Source of the DNA: Chloracidobacterium sp.
GTDB taxonomy: Bacteria > Acidobacteriota > Blastocatellia > Pyrinomonadales > Pyrinomonadaceae
Length of the DNA: 64,000 nt
Reading direction: 5' to 3'
Assembly (NCBI GenBank): GCA_015075585.1
Contig: JABTUB010000002.1
Span: 310,001-374,000 of the forward strand
A program made the position numbers and the translations under genes. Under the pieces are notes generated by a model, which searched no databases, was not told the origin of the DNA, and saw nothing but the letters and a program-made list of their open reading frames with translations. Shown one piece after another: positions 42,405-51,239 of this stretch. The first letter of the stretch is position 1. Each line of letters begins with the position of its first letter.

Positions 42405-45284
42405 ATGTATGCACGACCTCTATTGCTTGCGGGAACACCGGCGCTGATCGCCGTCCTTATCGCTCTTGTCGCACATGGTACATCAAGATCCGCACACACA
42501 AGCGGCATCTCAGCCCCTGAAGTTCGCCGAGCCGCAGCATCGGGTGTATCAAAACGTGCGGATTCGCTTACAGCCGGGCCGCTCGGTGAACGCGGCAGGC
42601 TTACGGTAAGGTCTTCGGAACTCATAACTCCTCATTCCGGCGAAACGCAGACAAAGCACGATGCTGACGCCTCGCCGGCGCGTCTGTTTGGCGCGCCGAT
42701 GCCTACGCCGTCGCTCATATTTGACGGCATCTCGAATTACGACAATATAAACGCTTACGGAATGGTATTCCTCCCGCCGGATATGAACGGTGATGTCGGG
42801 CCGAACCATTACGTCCAAGTCGCAAATGCCTTGGTTAAGATCTTTGATAAGAACGGCAATACCGTCAGCGGCCCGTTCCGCCTAAGCTCGCTTTTCAGCG
42901 GCCTCGGCACTGTCTGTTCGACGCGCGACGACGGCCTGCCGACCGTACTTTACGATCCGCTCGCGGACCGCTGGATGCTGAGCCAATACTGCAATGCGTT
43001 CCCGCCGTTCCGGCAAATGATCGCGGTGTCAAAGACAGGCGATCCGACGGGTGAATATTTTGTCTATGAGTTCGTGATGCCGAATATCCGCATTAACGAC
43101 TTCGCACGGTTCGGCGTCTGGCCCGACGGCTACTACATGTCAACTGAGGAGTTCCTTGGCAGCGACTACGCGGGGCAAGGGATGTTCGCCTTCGAGCGTG
43201 AGAAGATGCTGAAAGGCGATCCGACGGCGTCATACATCTATTTCAGCCGTCGGTCGCTGTCCGCCGAACGCTTGGGCAACATTCTGCCCTCCGACCTCGA
43301 CGGACTGCGGCCTCCGCCTGCCGGCGCACCGAACGTGTTTGCGAGCTATTCGGCAACTGAGTACGGCGAGGCGGCCGATGCTCTGCGGCTGTTCGATCTT
43401 CACGCTGATTGGGCGGATCCGTTCGCCTCAACCTTTACAGAACGTCCGGAAAGCCCGATCGCGGTCGCCGCCTTCGATCCGACAAGCCCGCCGGGCCGTG
43501 CCGATATCGCGCAGCCGCCGCCGGGAGAAATGCTCGATTCCAACAGCGACCGTCTCAACTCGCGGCTCGCCTACCGCAACTTCGGCACGAGCGAGTCACT
43601 TATCGTCGATCAAACGGTGCGTATGTCACCCGGAGGTACGTATCGTGCCGGTGTTCGCATTCACGAACTGCGGCGCAGCGGCGGCAACTACACCGTGAAT
43701 GTTGACTCGACACTCGGTACAGCCGATGCGTCACGCTGGATCGGCAGTGCTGCGCAGGACGGCCACGGCAATATCGCATTCGGCTACAGCTACGGCTCCG
43801 AAAATAAGAAGCCCGCGATCCTTTATTCAGGACGCCTTACCGGCGACCCGGCCGGCTCTTTTCGTGAGGAAGGCTCACTTGCCGTCGGCACGGGAGTGCA
43901 AAAGGCATACGGTTTTCGCTGGGGCGATTGGTCGAGTATGTCAGTGGATCCTTCGGACGACTGCACTTTTTGGCAAACAGGCGAATACTTTACACAGCAG
44001 AGCCAAGATTTCAGCGATTTCACATGGTTGACACGAATAGGGCGCTACAAATTTGATGAATGTACTGCGGCGCCGCGCTCATGGCTTACAGGAACAGTTT
44101 TACGTGCAGACAACGGTGCTCCGATCTCAGGCGCCCTGATCAGGGCCGACCTATATTCACGCTCATCTGCCGCGGACGGCAATTACGGCTCCATGATGAT
44201 GCTCCCGGGCAGCTATTCTGTGGCGGCGTCCGCTCCGGGATTTCGCACGCGTACCGTAACGATGTCGATAGCTGACGGCGAATCACGAACTCTGGACTTC
44301 GCATTGGAACCGATCGCTGTCTTTTCCGAACCGCAACTAAATATTTCGGCAGAGAGCTGCGGCATCAGCAACGCACCCGATCCGGGCGAGGCGGTTACGA
44401 TCGACCTGACACTTACAAATTCGGGGAATGCACCGGTACAGAACCTCGTCGCAACACTGCTTGCGGGCGGAGGCGTTACACTTCCCGGTGCGGCACAGGC
44501 CTTCGGCCCGATGCCCGTCGGCGGCCCTGCTGTCACGCGTCCTTTTACGTTCACCGTTTCGCCGACGCTTGTGTGCGGCGAAATGATCGAGATGACATTT
44601 CACCTTCAGGACGGCTCGAACGACCTTGGCAGCATTACCGTCTCAATGCGCACCGGTACGCCGAAGGTCGCTTTCACACAGAATTTCGACCGCACCCAGC
44701 AGTCAACATTGCCGCCGCGTTGGACGCGAAGCGAGACTCACGCCACCGAATTCGAGACGCCGGGCGAGCGCAACTGGCATGTAAGCCTCGCCCGCGGAAC
44801 CAACGGTACACGATCGGCCTACGCAAGGGACATACAATACGTCGGCGTCAATGAAATGACATCGCCCGTCTTTTTGATAGGCACGCCGTCGGCAAAGCTT
44901 TCTTTCAGGAATTGGTATGAGCTTGAGACCACGTTCTTGCGGAACCGCTTATACGACGGCTCGGTACTCGAGATCAAAATAGGAAATTCGGATTGGGAAG
45001 ATATTATCGCGGCCGGCGGTGTATTCGAGAGCGGCGGCTACGACGGAACCATAGATACTTGCTGCCAGAATCCGCTTGGCGGACGACCTGGCTGGTCAGG
45101 CCGCAGCGGCATCGAGCAAACATCTCAATTCATCGACTCTGTTGTCAGGCTGCCTGCCGCCGCCGCGGGACAGATGGTCCAGCTTCGATGGCGGCTCGGC
45201 ACCGATATCGGAACGTTTCGAGAAGGGCAGTATATTGACGATATCGCCGTTACTGACGGCTACGTTTGCGGCTGCACGAATTAA
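42405..45284 (+). CDS. Large secreted multidomain protein
   Basis: The start at 42405 follows a GGAACAGACAGG region and gives an N-terminal signal segment (Leu-Leu-Leu-Ala-Gly-Thr-Pro-Ala-Leu-Ile-Ala-Val-Leu-Ile-Ala-Leu). The 959-residue protein has an undetermined N-terminal domain (about 100-560, Asp-Met-Asn-Gly-Asp-Val-Gly-Pro-Asn-His-Tyr), a carboxypeptidase-regulatory-like domain (about 570-650), a CARDB/DUF11-like beta domain (about 655-770, Asp-Pro-Gly-Glu-Ala-Val-Thr-Ile-Asp-Leu-Thr-Leu-Thr-Asn), and a C-terminal immune-inhibitor-A-like or MAM-like domain (Ser-Phe-Arg-Asn-Trp-Tyr-Glu-Leu-Glu). No catalytic site is evident. Likely extracellular. Confidence 0.8.
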   Translation: MYARPLLLAGTPALIAVLIALVAHGTSRSAHTSGISAPEVRRAAASGVSKRADSLTAGPLGERGRLTVRSSELITPHSGETQTKHDADASPARLFGAPMPTPSLIFDGISNYDNINAYGMVFLPPDMNGDVGPNHYVQVANALVKIFDKNGNTVSGPFRLSSLFSGLGTVCSTRDDGLPTVLYDPLADRWMLSQYCNAFPPFRQMIAVSKTGDPTGEYFVYEFVMPNIRINDFARFGVWPDGYYMSTEEFLGSDYAGQGMFAFEREKMLKGDPTASYIYFSRRSLSAERLGNILPSDLDGLRPPPAGAPNVFASYSATEYGEAADALRLFDLHADWADPFASTFTERPESPIAVAAFDPTSPPGRADIAQPPPGEMLDSNSDRLNSRLAYRNFGTSESLIVDQTVRMSPGGTYRAGVRIHELRRSGGNYTVNVDSTLGTADASRWIGSAAQDGHGNIAFGYSYGSENKKPAILYSGRLTGDPAGSFREEGSLAVGTGVQKAYGFRWGDWSSMSVDPSDDCTFWQTGEYFTQQSQDFSDFTWLTRIGRYKFDECTAAPRSWLTGTVLRADNGAPISGALIRADLYSRSSAADGNYGSMMMLPGSYSVAASAPGFRTRTVTMSIADGESRTLDFALEPIAVFSEPQLNISAESCGISNAPDPGEAVTIDLTLTNSGNAPVQNLVATLLAGGGVTLPGAAQAFGPMPVGGPAVTRPFTFTVSPTLVCGEMIEMTFHLQDGSNDLGSITVSMRTGTPKVAFTQNFDRTQQSTLPPRWTRSETHATEFETPGERNWHVSLARGTNGTRSAYARDIQYVGVNEMTSPVFLIGTPSAKLSFRNWYELETTFLRNRLYDGSVLEIKIGNSDWEDIIAAGGVFESGGYDGTIDTCCQNPLGGRPGWSGRSGIEQTSQFIDSVVRLPAAAAGQMVQLRWRLGTDIGTFREGQYIDDIAVTDGYVCGCTN

Positions 45285-45333
45285 GCAGATATTTGACCTG
45301 CGGCCAAAGCATAAGTATCATCGTAAATTCGCC

Positions 45334-45420
45334 GCCGGAGTGGCGAAATTGGTATACGCACCAGACTCAAAATCTGGCGAGGGCAACTTCATGTCGGTTC
45401 GAGTCCGACCTCCGGCACCA
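45334..45420 (+). tRNA. tRNA-Leu (CAA anticodon)
   Basis: Acceptor GCCGGAG/CTCCGGC, D region TGGCGAAATTGGTATACGCA, anticodon stem CCAGA/TCTGG with loop CTCAAAA (anticodon CAA), class II variable arm, T arm GTCGG-TTCGAGT-CCGAC, encoded CCA. The 87-base length is normal for Leu. Confidence 0.96.
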
Positions 45421-45428
45421 AAAATATT

Positions 45429-45470
45429 AATGCGGCCCTGAACTTTAGCGCTCAAGGCCGCATTCTTTTT
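45429..45470. terminator. Bidirectional terminator after tRNA-Leu (CAA)
   Basis: AATGCGGCC (45429-45437) and GGCCGCATT (45456-45464) form a perfect 9-bp stem with an 18-base loop, followed by CTTTTT on the plus strand. The minus-strand tail (AATATTTTT) would also end the convergent 45485 gene. Confidence 0.8.
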
Positions 45471-45484
45471 GCCATTCGAACGAA

Positions 45485-46780
45485 CTACCGCATATAGACG
45501 GTGGTCTGTCCGGTATTGCGGTTGTAGGTCGTAATGCCGCTCGCACTCCTCGTAACATTTGATGTGTCGCCGTTAAGAGTGATCGTATTCTGATAGTACG
45601 TACCGTAGAACGCCTGACCGTTGACGAACGCCGCAACGCTGCCATCCTGATTGATCGTCAGCGTGATATTGGTGCCGGCGCTGTTGCCGTAGAACGTACC
45701 GATCGCCCACGTCGGCGGACGTGAGGTATTGCCCCAGTTTCCGCCGGCGCCGCTGCGCGTATAGTTCGTGTAGCGGCGGGTATTGCGGTTATAGGTGCGA
45801 ATGCCGTCGTTGCCCCACTGTTCAACCGTCGATGTGTCGTTGTTCAGATACAGGCTGCCATTGTAATAGGTGCCGTAAAAGGTCTGTCCGTTATTGACAG
45901 CCGTGGCGCGGCCATTCTTATCAAAGGTTAACGTAATATTCGAGCCGTCGGTGGAATAGAAGGTTCCGATCGCCCACATTGGCGGCCTCGACATATTTCC
46001 GTTGCCGTTCCAGTTGCCGCCGCTATTCCAGCGGCTGCGGGTATAGTAGGTCTCGGTTCCCTTGTTGCGGTTATACGTACGAATTCCGTCATTACCCCAT
46101 TTATCGACCGTCGAAGTGTCGCCGTTCAGATAAAGGTTGCCGCGGAAATATGTGCCGCTAAACATCTGCCCGCCGACCATGGCACTCGCGCTGCCGTTCG
46201 AGTTAAAAGTAAGCGTAATGTTCGAGCCGTCGGTCGAATAGAAAGTGCCGACCGCCCAACTCGGCGGAGGTGTCATATTGCCGCCCGCGCCCCAATTTCC
46301 ACCGCCCCACCAGCCGCCTCCGGCAAGACCGGGAAGATCGTAGGTATCGGCAAGCGTATTGATATCATTCCGCATTGCATTCCACTGCCGATCAAGCTTA
46401 CGGCCGAAAGGCAGCGAATTCATCATGTCATTCACCTGCTGTGCTTGGTTGATAAGGCTAGAAAGCTGGTTACGCACCGTCCACCATTCGTTGGTGCGAT
46501 TAAAGTCACGTTTGAAATCGCTCGCCGCCCTGTCATAGGCCTTTACTATGTCGTTATAGCGATCCTCTTCGCGAGTGCCGTTGATGGGACTGCGGTCCAT
46601 CTCGCGGTCAAAATCGCGGCGGAACTGACTGCTGCTGCGATCAAGTTTCGAGATGATGTTGCTGACATCCCGCTTAGAATACCTGTTTTGATTACGCAGA
46701 ACTTGTGCCGAAGAAATGACCGCAAAGGCCGCGATCAAGGCACCGATCGAAAAGATCACTCTGTATCTTGTATTTTTCAT
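45485..46780 (-). CDS. Secreted protein with three tandem beta-repeats
   Basis: The start at 46780 follows a strong GAGGAG and gives a signal peptide (Phe-Ser-Ile-Gly-Ala-Leu-Ile-Ala-Ala-Phe-Ala-Val-Ile-Ser-Ser-Ala-Gln). Residues 30-150 are helical and charged; 150-170 is Gly/Trp-rich. Three repeats of 77-94 residues follow (starts near 172, 266 and 355), each with Pro-Pro-x-Trp-Ala-x-Gly-Thr-Phe-Tyr, Asn-Ile-Thr-Leu-Thr, Gly-Gln-x-Phe-x-Gly-Thr-Tyr and Gly-Asp/Asn-Asp-Thr-Ser. The repeats resemble a small beta-barrel or lipocalin-like unit. I recognise no family; an extracellular role is likely. A 7-bp hairpin (46801-46819) lies just upstream. Confidence 0.8.
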   Translation of the reverse strand: MKNTRYRVIFSIGALIAAFAVISSAQVLRNQNRYSKRDVSNIISKLDRSSSQFRRDFDREMDRSPINGTREEDRYNDIVKAYDRAASDFKRDFNRTNEWWTVRNQLSSLINQAQQVNDMMNSLPFGRKLDRQWNAMRNDINTLADTYDLPGLAGGGWWGGGNWGAGGNMTPPPSWAVGTFYSTDGSNITLTFNSNGSASAMVGGQMFSGTYFRGNLYLNGDTSTVDKWGNDGIRTYNRNKGTETYYTRSRWNSGGNWNGNGNMSRPPMWAIGTFYSTDGSNITLTFDKNGRATAVNNGQTFYGTYYNGSLYLNNDTSTVEQWGNDGIRTYNRNTRRYTNYTRSGAGGNWGNTSRPPTWAIGTFYGNSAGTNITLTINQDGSVAAFVNGQAFYGTYYQNTITLNGDTSNVTRSASGITTYNRNTGQTTVYMR

Positions 46781-46976
46781 TAGTTTTCTCCTCAACAGTC
46801 GGCGATAACGCCTATCGCCGTCAAAGCTTTTGTTTGCGGCACTTTGCCGCTCCACCCATACTGATACAATTAGAAGCAAAGAGGTTGTAAAGAATCTCAA
46901 CCTGTCATCATTTGGAGCTTATGTTGATTATAATTCAGCGTCCGACAGATTCTCAAGGAGCAGTTCCTTTCGCAAT

Positions 46977-48008
46977 ATGTTGATCTCGGAGCTGGACTTC
47001 ACTTTGCCGCCGGAACTCATCGCTCAGCAGGCTGCGGAGCCTCGCGATTCGTCACGCATGCTTGTGGTTGACCTCGATGATCAGAGCTTTGCGGACAAGC
47101 GTTTTCTTGATTTGCCTTCGTTGATGAGAAAGGACGATCTGCTCGTGCTGAACAATACGAAGGTCTTTCCGGCACGGCTGCACGGCATCACATCGACCGG
47201 AGCGTCGGTCGAAGTTTTCCTGATCGATCAAAACGCCGACGGCACTTGGAACGTCCTTGCAAAACCCGCAAAACGGCTGCCTTTCGGCAAGAAGATAACG
47301 TTTGACGAGCACCTCCATGCGGAAGCGGCCGCACGATCGGCTGACGGGAAGGTAATATTGCGGTTCTTCGCGGACGGAGATCTTTTCGAGATCATCGAGC
47401 AGGTCGGAAAGACACCGTTGCCGCCGTATATTCACCGCGAAAAGGCAGGCCTCGACAGCGACCGCGACCGCTATCAGACCATTTACGCAAGCGAACGCGG
47501 AGCCGTCGCGGCACCGACCGCGGGACTTCACTTTACTCAGCGAACCTTTGACGAGCTGCGAGCCTGCGGCGTGGAGTCGGCTTACATAACCCTGCATGTA
47601 GGCTACGGTACCTTCGAACCCGTCAGGTCTGCGACGGCGGAGGAACACACGGTCGCACCGGAACGCTTCTTTATCGACGAAAGAACTGCCGAGTCCATTA
47701 ACAAAGCAAAGAAAGAGAACAGGCGTATAGTCGCTGTCGGAACAACGACGACCAGAGCTCTCGAGTCATCGGCTCTCGCCGAAGGCATCGTTACTTCGGG
47801 CGAGCAAACGGCCGGCCTTGCTATTAAACCCGGACACCGGTTTCGTATCGTCGATGCTCTGCTGACCAATTTTCATCTTCCGAAAAGTTCCCTTTTGATG
47901 CTAACATCGACCTTTGGCGGGCATACTTTGGTGATGAGTGCCTATCGCCATGCTGTTGAGCAGCGGTATCGCTTTTACAGCTATGGCGACTGTATGCTGA
48001 TCGTTTGA
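46977..48008 (+). CDS. queA: S-adenosylmethionine:tRNA ribosyltransferase-isomerase
   Basis: QueA transfers ribosyl from SAM to preQ1 in tRNA to make epoxyqueuosine. The start at ATG 46977 (Met-Leu-Ile-Ser-Glu-Leu-Asp-Phe) gives 343 residues, the usual length; the frame stays open 49 codons upstream without family similarity. Seen: Leu-Pro-Pro-Glu-Leu-Ile-Ala-Gln, Leu-Asn-Asn-Thr-Lys-Val-Phe-Pro-Ala-Arg, and Ala-Ala-Pro-Thr-Ala-Gly-Leu-His-Phe-Thr, all QueA marks. It is followed in 4 bp by rimI and then thiE, probably one operon. Confidence 0.96.
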   Translation: MLISELDFTLPPELIAQQAAEPRDSSRMLVVDLDDQSFADKRFLDLPSLMRKDDLLVLNNTKVFPARLHGITSTGASVEVFLIDQNADGTWNVLAKPAKRLPFGKKITFDEHLHAEAAARSADGKVILRFFADGDLFEIIEQVGKTPLPPYIHREKAGLDSDRDRYQTIYASERGAVAAPTAGLHFTQRTFDELRACGVESAYITLHVGYGTFEPVRSATAEEHTVAPERFFIDERTAESINKAKKENRRIVAVGTTTTRALESSALAEGIVTSGEQTAGLAIKPGHRFRIVDALLTNFHLPKSSLLMLTSTFGGHTLVMSAYRHAVEQRYRFYSYGDCMLIV

Positions 48009-48012
48009 CGCA

Positions 48013-48546
48013 ATGGCTGTACTCTCGACGATCCGTAAACTTTTTCATAACGATGCTTACGATGCATCCGACCCTGTTCTGCCGGCGCCGACTGCCGAAT
48101 ATTCGATCCGTCCGCTGACGCCGGACGACCTCGCAGAAGTGCTGACGCTAAACATTCGCTGCTTCCGCAATGGCGACAACTACACTAAACACACCTTCGA
48201 GTTCCTGCTGAGCGACGCGAGAACACTCGGCTACAAGATGGTCGCGGATGGTTCGGAAATGGTCGGCTTCGCATTCATTATGGAGAACCCGAACGGTGCA
48301 GCACACCTGACAACGATCGGCGTTTCACCCGAGCACAGACGCCGTGGTATCGCCGCCCGTATGCTGCAGCACGTAGAGATGAAGGCACGTTCCCGCGGCC
48401 TTTATACCGTCGTGCTTGAAGTAAGGGCCGGAAATCTCGCCGCTCAAGACCTTTATCGCCGCGCAGGTTACTCGATCGTTCAGCGGATCAGCAAGTATTA
48501 TTTTAACGGTGAGGACGGCTTCCTCATGATGAAGGGTCTGAATTAG
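48013..48546 (+). CDS. rimI: GNAT N-acetyltransferase, RimI-like
   Basis: The 177-residue product has a GNAT core (about 30-175) with the acetyl-CoA loop Arg-Arg-Arg-Gly-Ile-Ala-Ala-Arg-Met and Glu-Val-Arg-Ala-Gly-Asn-Leu-Ala-Ala-Gln-Asp-Leu-Tyr, as in RimI, which acetylates ribosomal protein S18 N-termini. An extra 30-residue N-terminus precedes the domain. The ribosomal target is by family, not shown here. Its last base overlaps the thiE GTG start. Confidence 0.85.
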   Translation: MAVLSTIRKLFHNDAYDASDPVLPAPTAEYSIRPLTPDDLAEVLTLNIRCFRNGDNYTKHTFEFLLSDARTLGYKMVADGSEMVGFAFIMENPNGAAHLTTIGVSPEHRRRGIAARMLQHVEMKARSRGLYTVVLEVRAGNLAAQDLYRRAGYSIVQRISKYYFNGEDGFLMMKGLN

Positions 48547-49175
48547 TGTTTCGGCCGCTGCCAAAGATTTACGCGATCACAGACCGCCGCATATCCGGCC
48601 TTACTCATGCCGAGCAGGTCATCCGTTTGGTCGATTCCGGCATCACACTGATCCAGCTTCGCGAAAAAGAGCTTGGTGCCGGCGAATGGTTCGACGATGC
48701 CTGCCGCGCTGTCGAATATGCTCATCAGTTCAACGCCTCGGTGATCGTTAACGATCGGCTTGATGTCGCCATGGCGGCGCGGGCGGACGGTGTTCACCTC
48801 GGTCAAACGGATCTTCCTGCTACTGAAGCACGCCGTATCGCAGGCGAAAAGATGATTATCGGTGTCTCCACCCACACCATCGAACAGGCAAAGGCAGCCG
48901 TTCTGCAACCTGTCGATTATCTGGCGTTCGGGCCGATTTTCGCTACCGGAACAAAGCAAGAGGCCGATCCGGTGGTCGGCATCGATCTCTTGCCGCGTAT
49001 CAAGCGCATGGCGGGCCGCCTTTCCCTTGTTGCAATAGGCGGGATCACGGCAGAGAATATCTCGTCCGTTCTCGACTCGGGAGCGGATTGCGTGGCAGTG
49101 GTCAGCTCCCTTCTGAAAGGCGGGGCGATCAGCAAAAACACCGAGCAGTTTATTAAACTTTTTAAACATTATTAA
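48546..49175 (+). CDS. thiE: Thiamine-phosphate synthase
   Basis: ThiE joins HMP-diphosphate and thiazole phosphate to form thiamine phosphate, the cofactor precursor needed for example by Kgd. The start is GTG 48546, overlapping rimI by one base. The 209-residue product has Ala-Ile-Thr-Asp-Arg, Gln-Leu-Arg-Glu-Lys, Val-Asn-Asp-Arg-Leu-Asp-Val-Ala, Gly-Val-His-Leu-Gly-Gln-Thr-Asp-Leu-Pro and a C-terminal Ala-Ile-Gly-Gly-Ile-Thr. All are conserved in ThiE. No TPP riboswitch is visible. Confidence 0.95.
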   Translation: MFRPLPKIYAITDRRISGLTHAEQVIRLVDSGITLIQLREKELGAGEWFDDACRAVEYAHQFNASVIVNDRLDVAMAARADGVHLGQTDLPATEARRIAGEKMIIGVSTHTIEQAKAAVLQPVDYLAFGPIFATGTKQEADPVVGIDLLPRIKRMAGRLSLVAIGGITAENISSVLDSGADCVAVVSSLLKGGAISKNTEQFIKLFKHY

Positions 49176-49298
49176 ATTTTGCTTGCATTCTCTGGTCGGA
49201 ATGATGCACAATATATCAGGAAAACGGGCACCTCCTTCCTGCAGCCCGGCCGCTTGAGTTCCCGCCTTGTTCATTAGTATTGGGAGAAGATCCGCGTA

Positions 49299-50498
49299 AT
49301 GAGTTTGTTAGATATTGCACCAATCATCGAGCAAATGTTGCTCGTATCGGAAAATGTCAGCGACCTCAACTTTTCGGCGAACCAAAAGCCGCAAGTTGAG
49401 ATAAACGGTGTACTTTATCCGACGTCACCATTCGGTATCGGACGTCTCACGGCATATCAGACCGAAATAATAGCAATGTCGCTAATACGCGACAATCCCG
49501 ACGCCGCGGCACATCTCGCCAAATATCGAACGGCGGATCTCAGCTACGCGTTACCCGGAAAATGCCGTTTTCGCGTTAACATTTTTCAGCAGCGCAATTC
49601 TTTCTCGATCGTAATGCGCGTCATTCCTCATAAGATCCCGAGCTTTGACGATCTCAGGCTGCCGCACACATTAGCCGATATTGCAGATATCCGCAACGGC
49701 ATCGTCCTCTTGACGGGGCCGACCGGTTCGGGAAAGAGTTCGACGCTTGCGGCGGTGATCGACCGCATCAACGAGACAAAGGCGTACCACATCATCACGA
49801 TCGAGGATCCGATCGAGTTCCTGCATAATCACAAGAGATCGACCATCAATCAGCGCGAAGTGGGTGCTGACACAAAGGACTTTGCCTCTGCCCTGCGTGC
49901 CGCATTGCGGCAGGCGCCAAAGGTTATTCTGGTCGGTGAGATGCGCGACCTCGAAACCGCGGAGATCGCCCTCGAGGCTGCTGAAACCGGCCACTTGGTT
50001 CTCTCGACCCTGCATACGATCGATGCTTCAAAGACGATCGACCGCATTATCGGCCTGTATCCCAAGAACGAGGAAAGGATCATCCGGACGAGGCTCGCTC
50101 AGACCTTCCGCTACATCGTCTCACAGCGTTTGATACCAAAGGCTGACGGCAAAGGCCGCATCGCAGCCGTCGAAATTCTAAAATCGAACCCGCGAACTCG
50201 TGAATATATTGAAAAGGGCGAGAGCGAGGGTAAAACGCTCCTTGACGCGATCCGCGACGGCGAGCTCGACGGTATGCAGGATTTCGACAGCGTCATCCGC
50301 GGGCTTATCGAAAGGGGCGAGATATCAATGGAGGACGGATTGTCCTTCGCCACAAATCAGAACAACCTGCTTCTGCAACTCAAAGGCCTCGCATCGACCG
50401 AGGACTATATCAACGCAAATCCGCCAAAATTCGATGGCCAGGCTCCGGCCGCTCCTCAGCCGCCGCCGACAGACTCGGTCCTCAGCATGATCGAATAG
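49299..50498 (+). CDS. pilT: PilT-like twitching-motility ATPase
   Basis: PilT-type ATPases retract type IV pili. The 399-residue product has the PAS-like N-domain, Walker A Gly-Pro-Thr-Gly-Ser-Gly-Lys-Ser-Ser (about 140), the Asp box Ile-Glu-Asp-Pro-Ile-Glu-Phe, Walker B Leu-Val-Gly-Glu-Met-Arg-Asp, and Ser-Thr-Leu-His-Thr. It exceeds the usual 345-370 residues because of a C-terminal Pro/Ala-rich tail (about 380-399). Glu-Met-Arg-Asp and Leu-Ile-Pro-Lys resemble PilT, but PilU cannot be excluded. No pilB, pilC or pilin is here. The zinc-ribbon/receiver-like gene follows by 10 bp. Confidence 0.92.
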   Translation: MSLLDIAPIIEQMLLVSENVSDLNFSANQKPQVEINGVLYPTSPFGIGRLTAYQTEIIAMSLIRDNPDAAAHLAKYRTADLSYALPGKCRFRVNIFQQRNSFSIVMRVIPHKIPSFDDLRLPHTLADIADIRNGIVLLTGPTGSGKSSTLAAVIDRINETKAYHIITIEDPIEFLHNHKRSTINQREVGADTKDFASALRAALRQAPKVILVGEMRDLETAEIALEAAETGHLVLSTLHTIDASKTIDRIIGLYPKNEERIIRTRLAQTFRYIVSQRLIPKADGKGRIAAVEILKSNPRTREYIEKGESEGKTLLDAIRDGELDGMQDFDSVIRGLIERGEISMEDGLSFATNQNNLLLQLKGLASTEDYINANPPKFDGQAPAAPQPPPTDSVLSMIE

Positions 50499-50508
50499 TA
50501 CCAAAGAT

Positions 50509-51237
50509 ATGATCTTACGCTGCGATAATTGCTCTGTTTCCTTACAGTTAGATGAATCGAAAGTGCCCAGCGGCAATTTTACGGTTCGGTGCCCGCGTTG
50601 CCAGAATATGCTTCGCGTACAAAAGGACGCCTCGGGCAAAGGCCTCTCGACCGTTGAACAGCTTCAGTCGAACAAGCCGGCCACGGCGGTTCCTGACGGT
50701 GCTCAAGAGTTTGCCGCGAAAGAGTCCGAGCTGCAGATAAACACGGCCCTGAGGTCGCTGCTTTCTGCCTTGCAGACCGATAATCGCAGTTCGGCAACTG
50801 AGGAAAGTGAAGAGAAGCCGCGCCGCGTGCTTTTGTGCCTGGGTGAGAAGCGCAATGCGGTTGCAAAGATCCTCGCAGACGCGGGATATAAGGTCTATAT
50901 CGCGGAAACACCGGCTCAGGCGAATGAGCGTTTACGCGACGGCAAAACGGAGTTGTTGATCTTCTCGCCCGATTTCGCACCCGACCTCGGCGGTGCGGGC
51001 GTGATACAGCAGAAGGCGAACGCGATGTATTCGTCCGAGCGCCGCCGACTCTATCTCGTCTCGCTCGAAAATGAAGGCACCACAATGAACGCTCATGATG
51101 CCTTTATGCGTAATCTGAACTTGGTAGTCAACGCGCAGGATCTTGCTCAGTTGCCGCTGATACTCAATCGCGCACTCAACGATTACAACGAGTTGTACAA
51201 TTACTTCAACCGATCGAGCAATCTTGCCCCGATCTAG
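50509..51237 (+). CDS. Zinc-ribbon (MJ0042-type) protein with receiver-like C-terminal domain
   Basis: The first 40 residues form an MJ0042-type zinc finger: Cys-Asp-Asn-Cys near the start and Cys-Pro-Arg-Cys after 19 residues. A low-complexity linker follows (about 45-110). Residues 112-230 have the alternating strand/helix layout of a CheY-like receiver (Arg-Val-Leu-Leu-Cys-Leu-Gly-Glu-Lys, Leu-Leu-Ile-Phe-Ser-Pro-Asp-Phe), although the acidic pair at the start is missing and only one acidic residue sits near the phospho-acceptor position. It therefore may not be phosphorylated. Being 10 bp after the PilT-like gene suggests a role in pilus or motility control. Confidence 0.75.
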   Translation: MILRCDNCSVSLQLDESKVPSGNFTVRCPRCQNMLRVQKDASGKGLSTVEQLQSNKPATAVPDGAQEFAAKESELQINTALRSLLSALQTDNRSSATEESEEKPRRVLLCLGEKRNAVAKILADAGYKVYIAETPAQANERLRDGKTELLIFSPDFAPDLGGAGVIQQKANAMYSSERRRLYLVSLENEGTTMNAHDAFMRNLNLVVNAQDLAQLPLILNRALNDYNELYNYFNRSSNLAPI

Positions 51238-51239
51238 GG

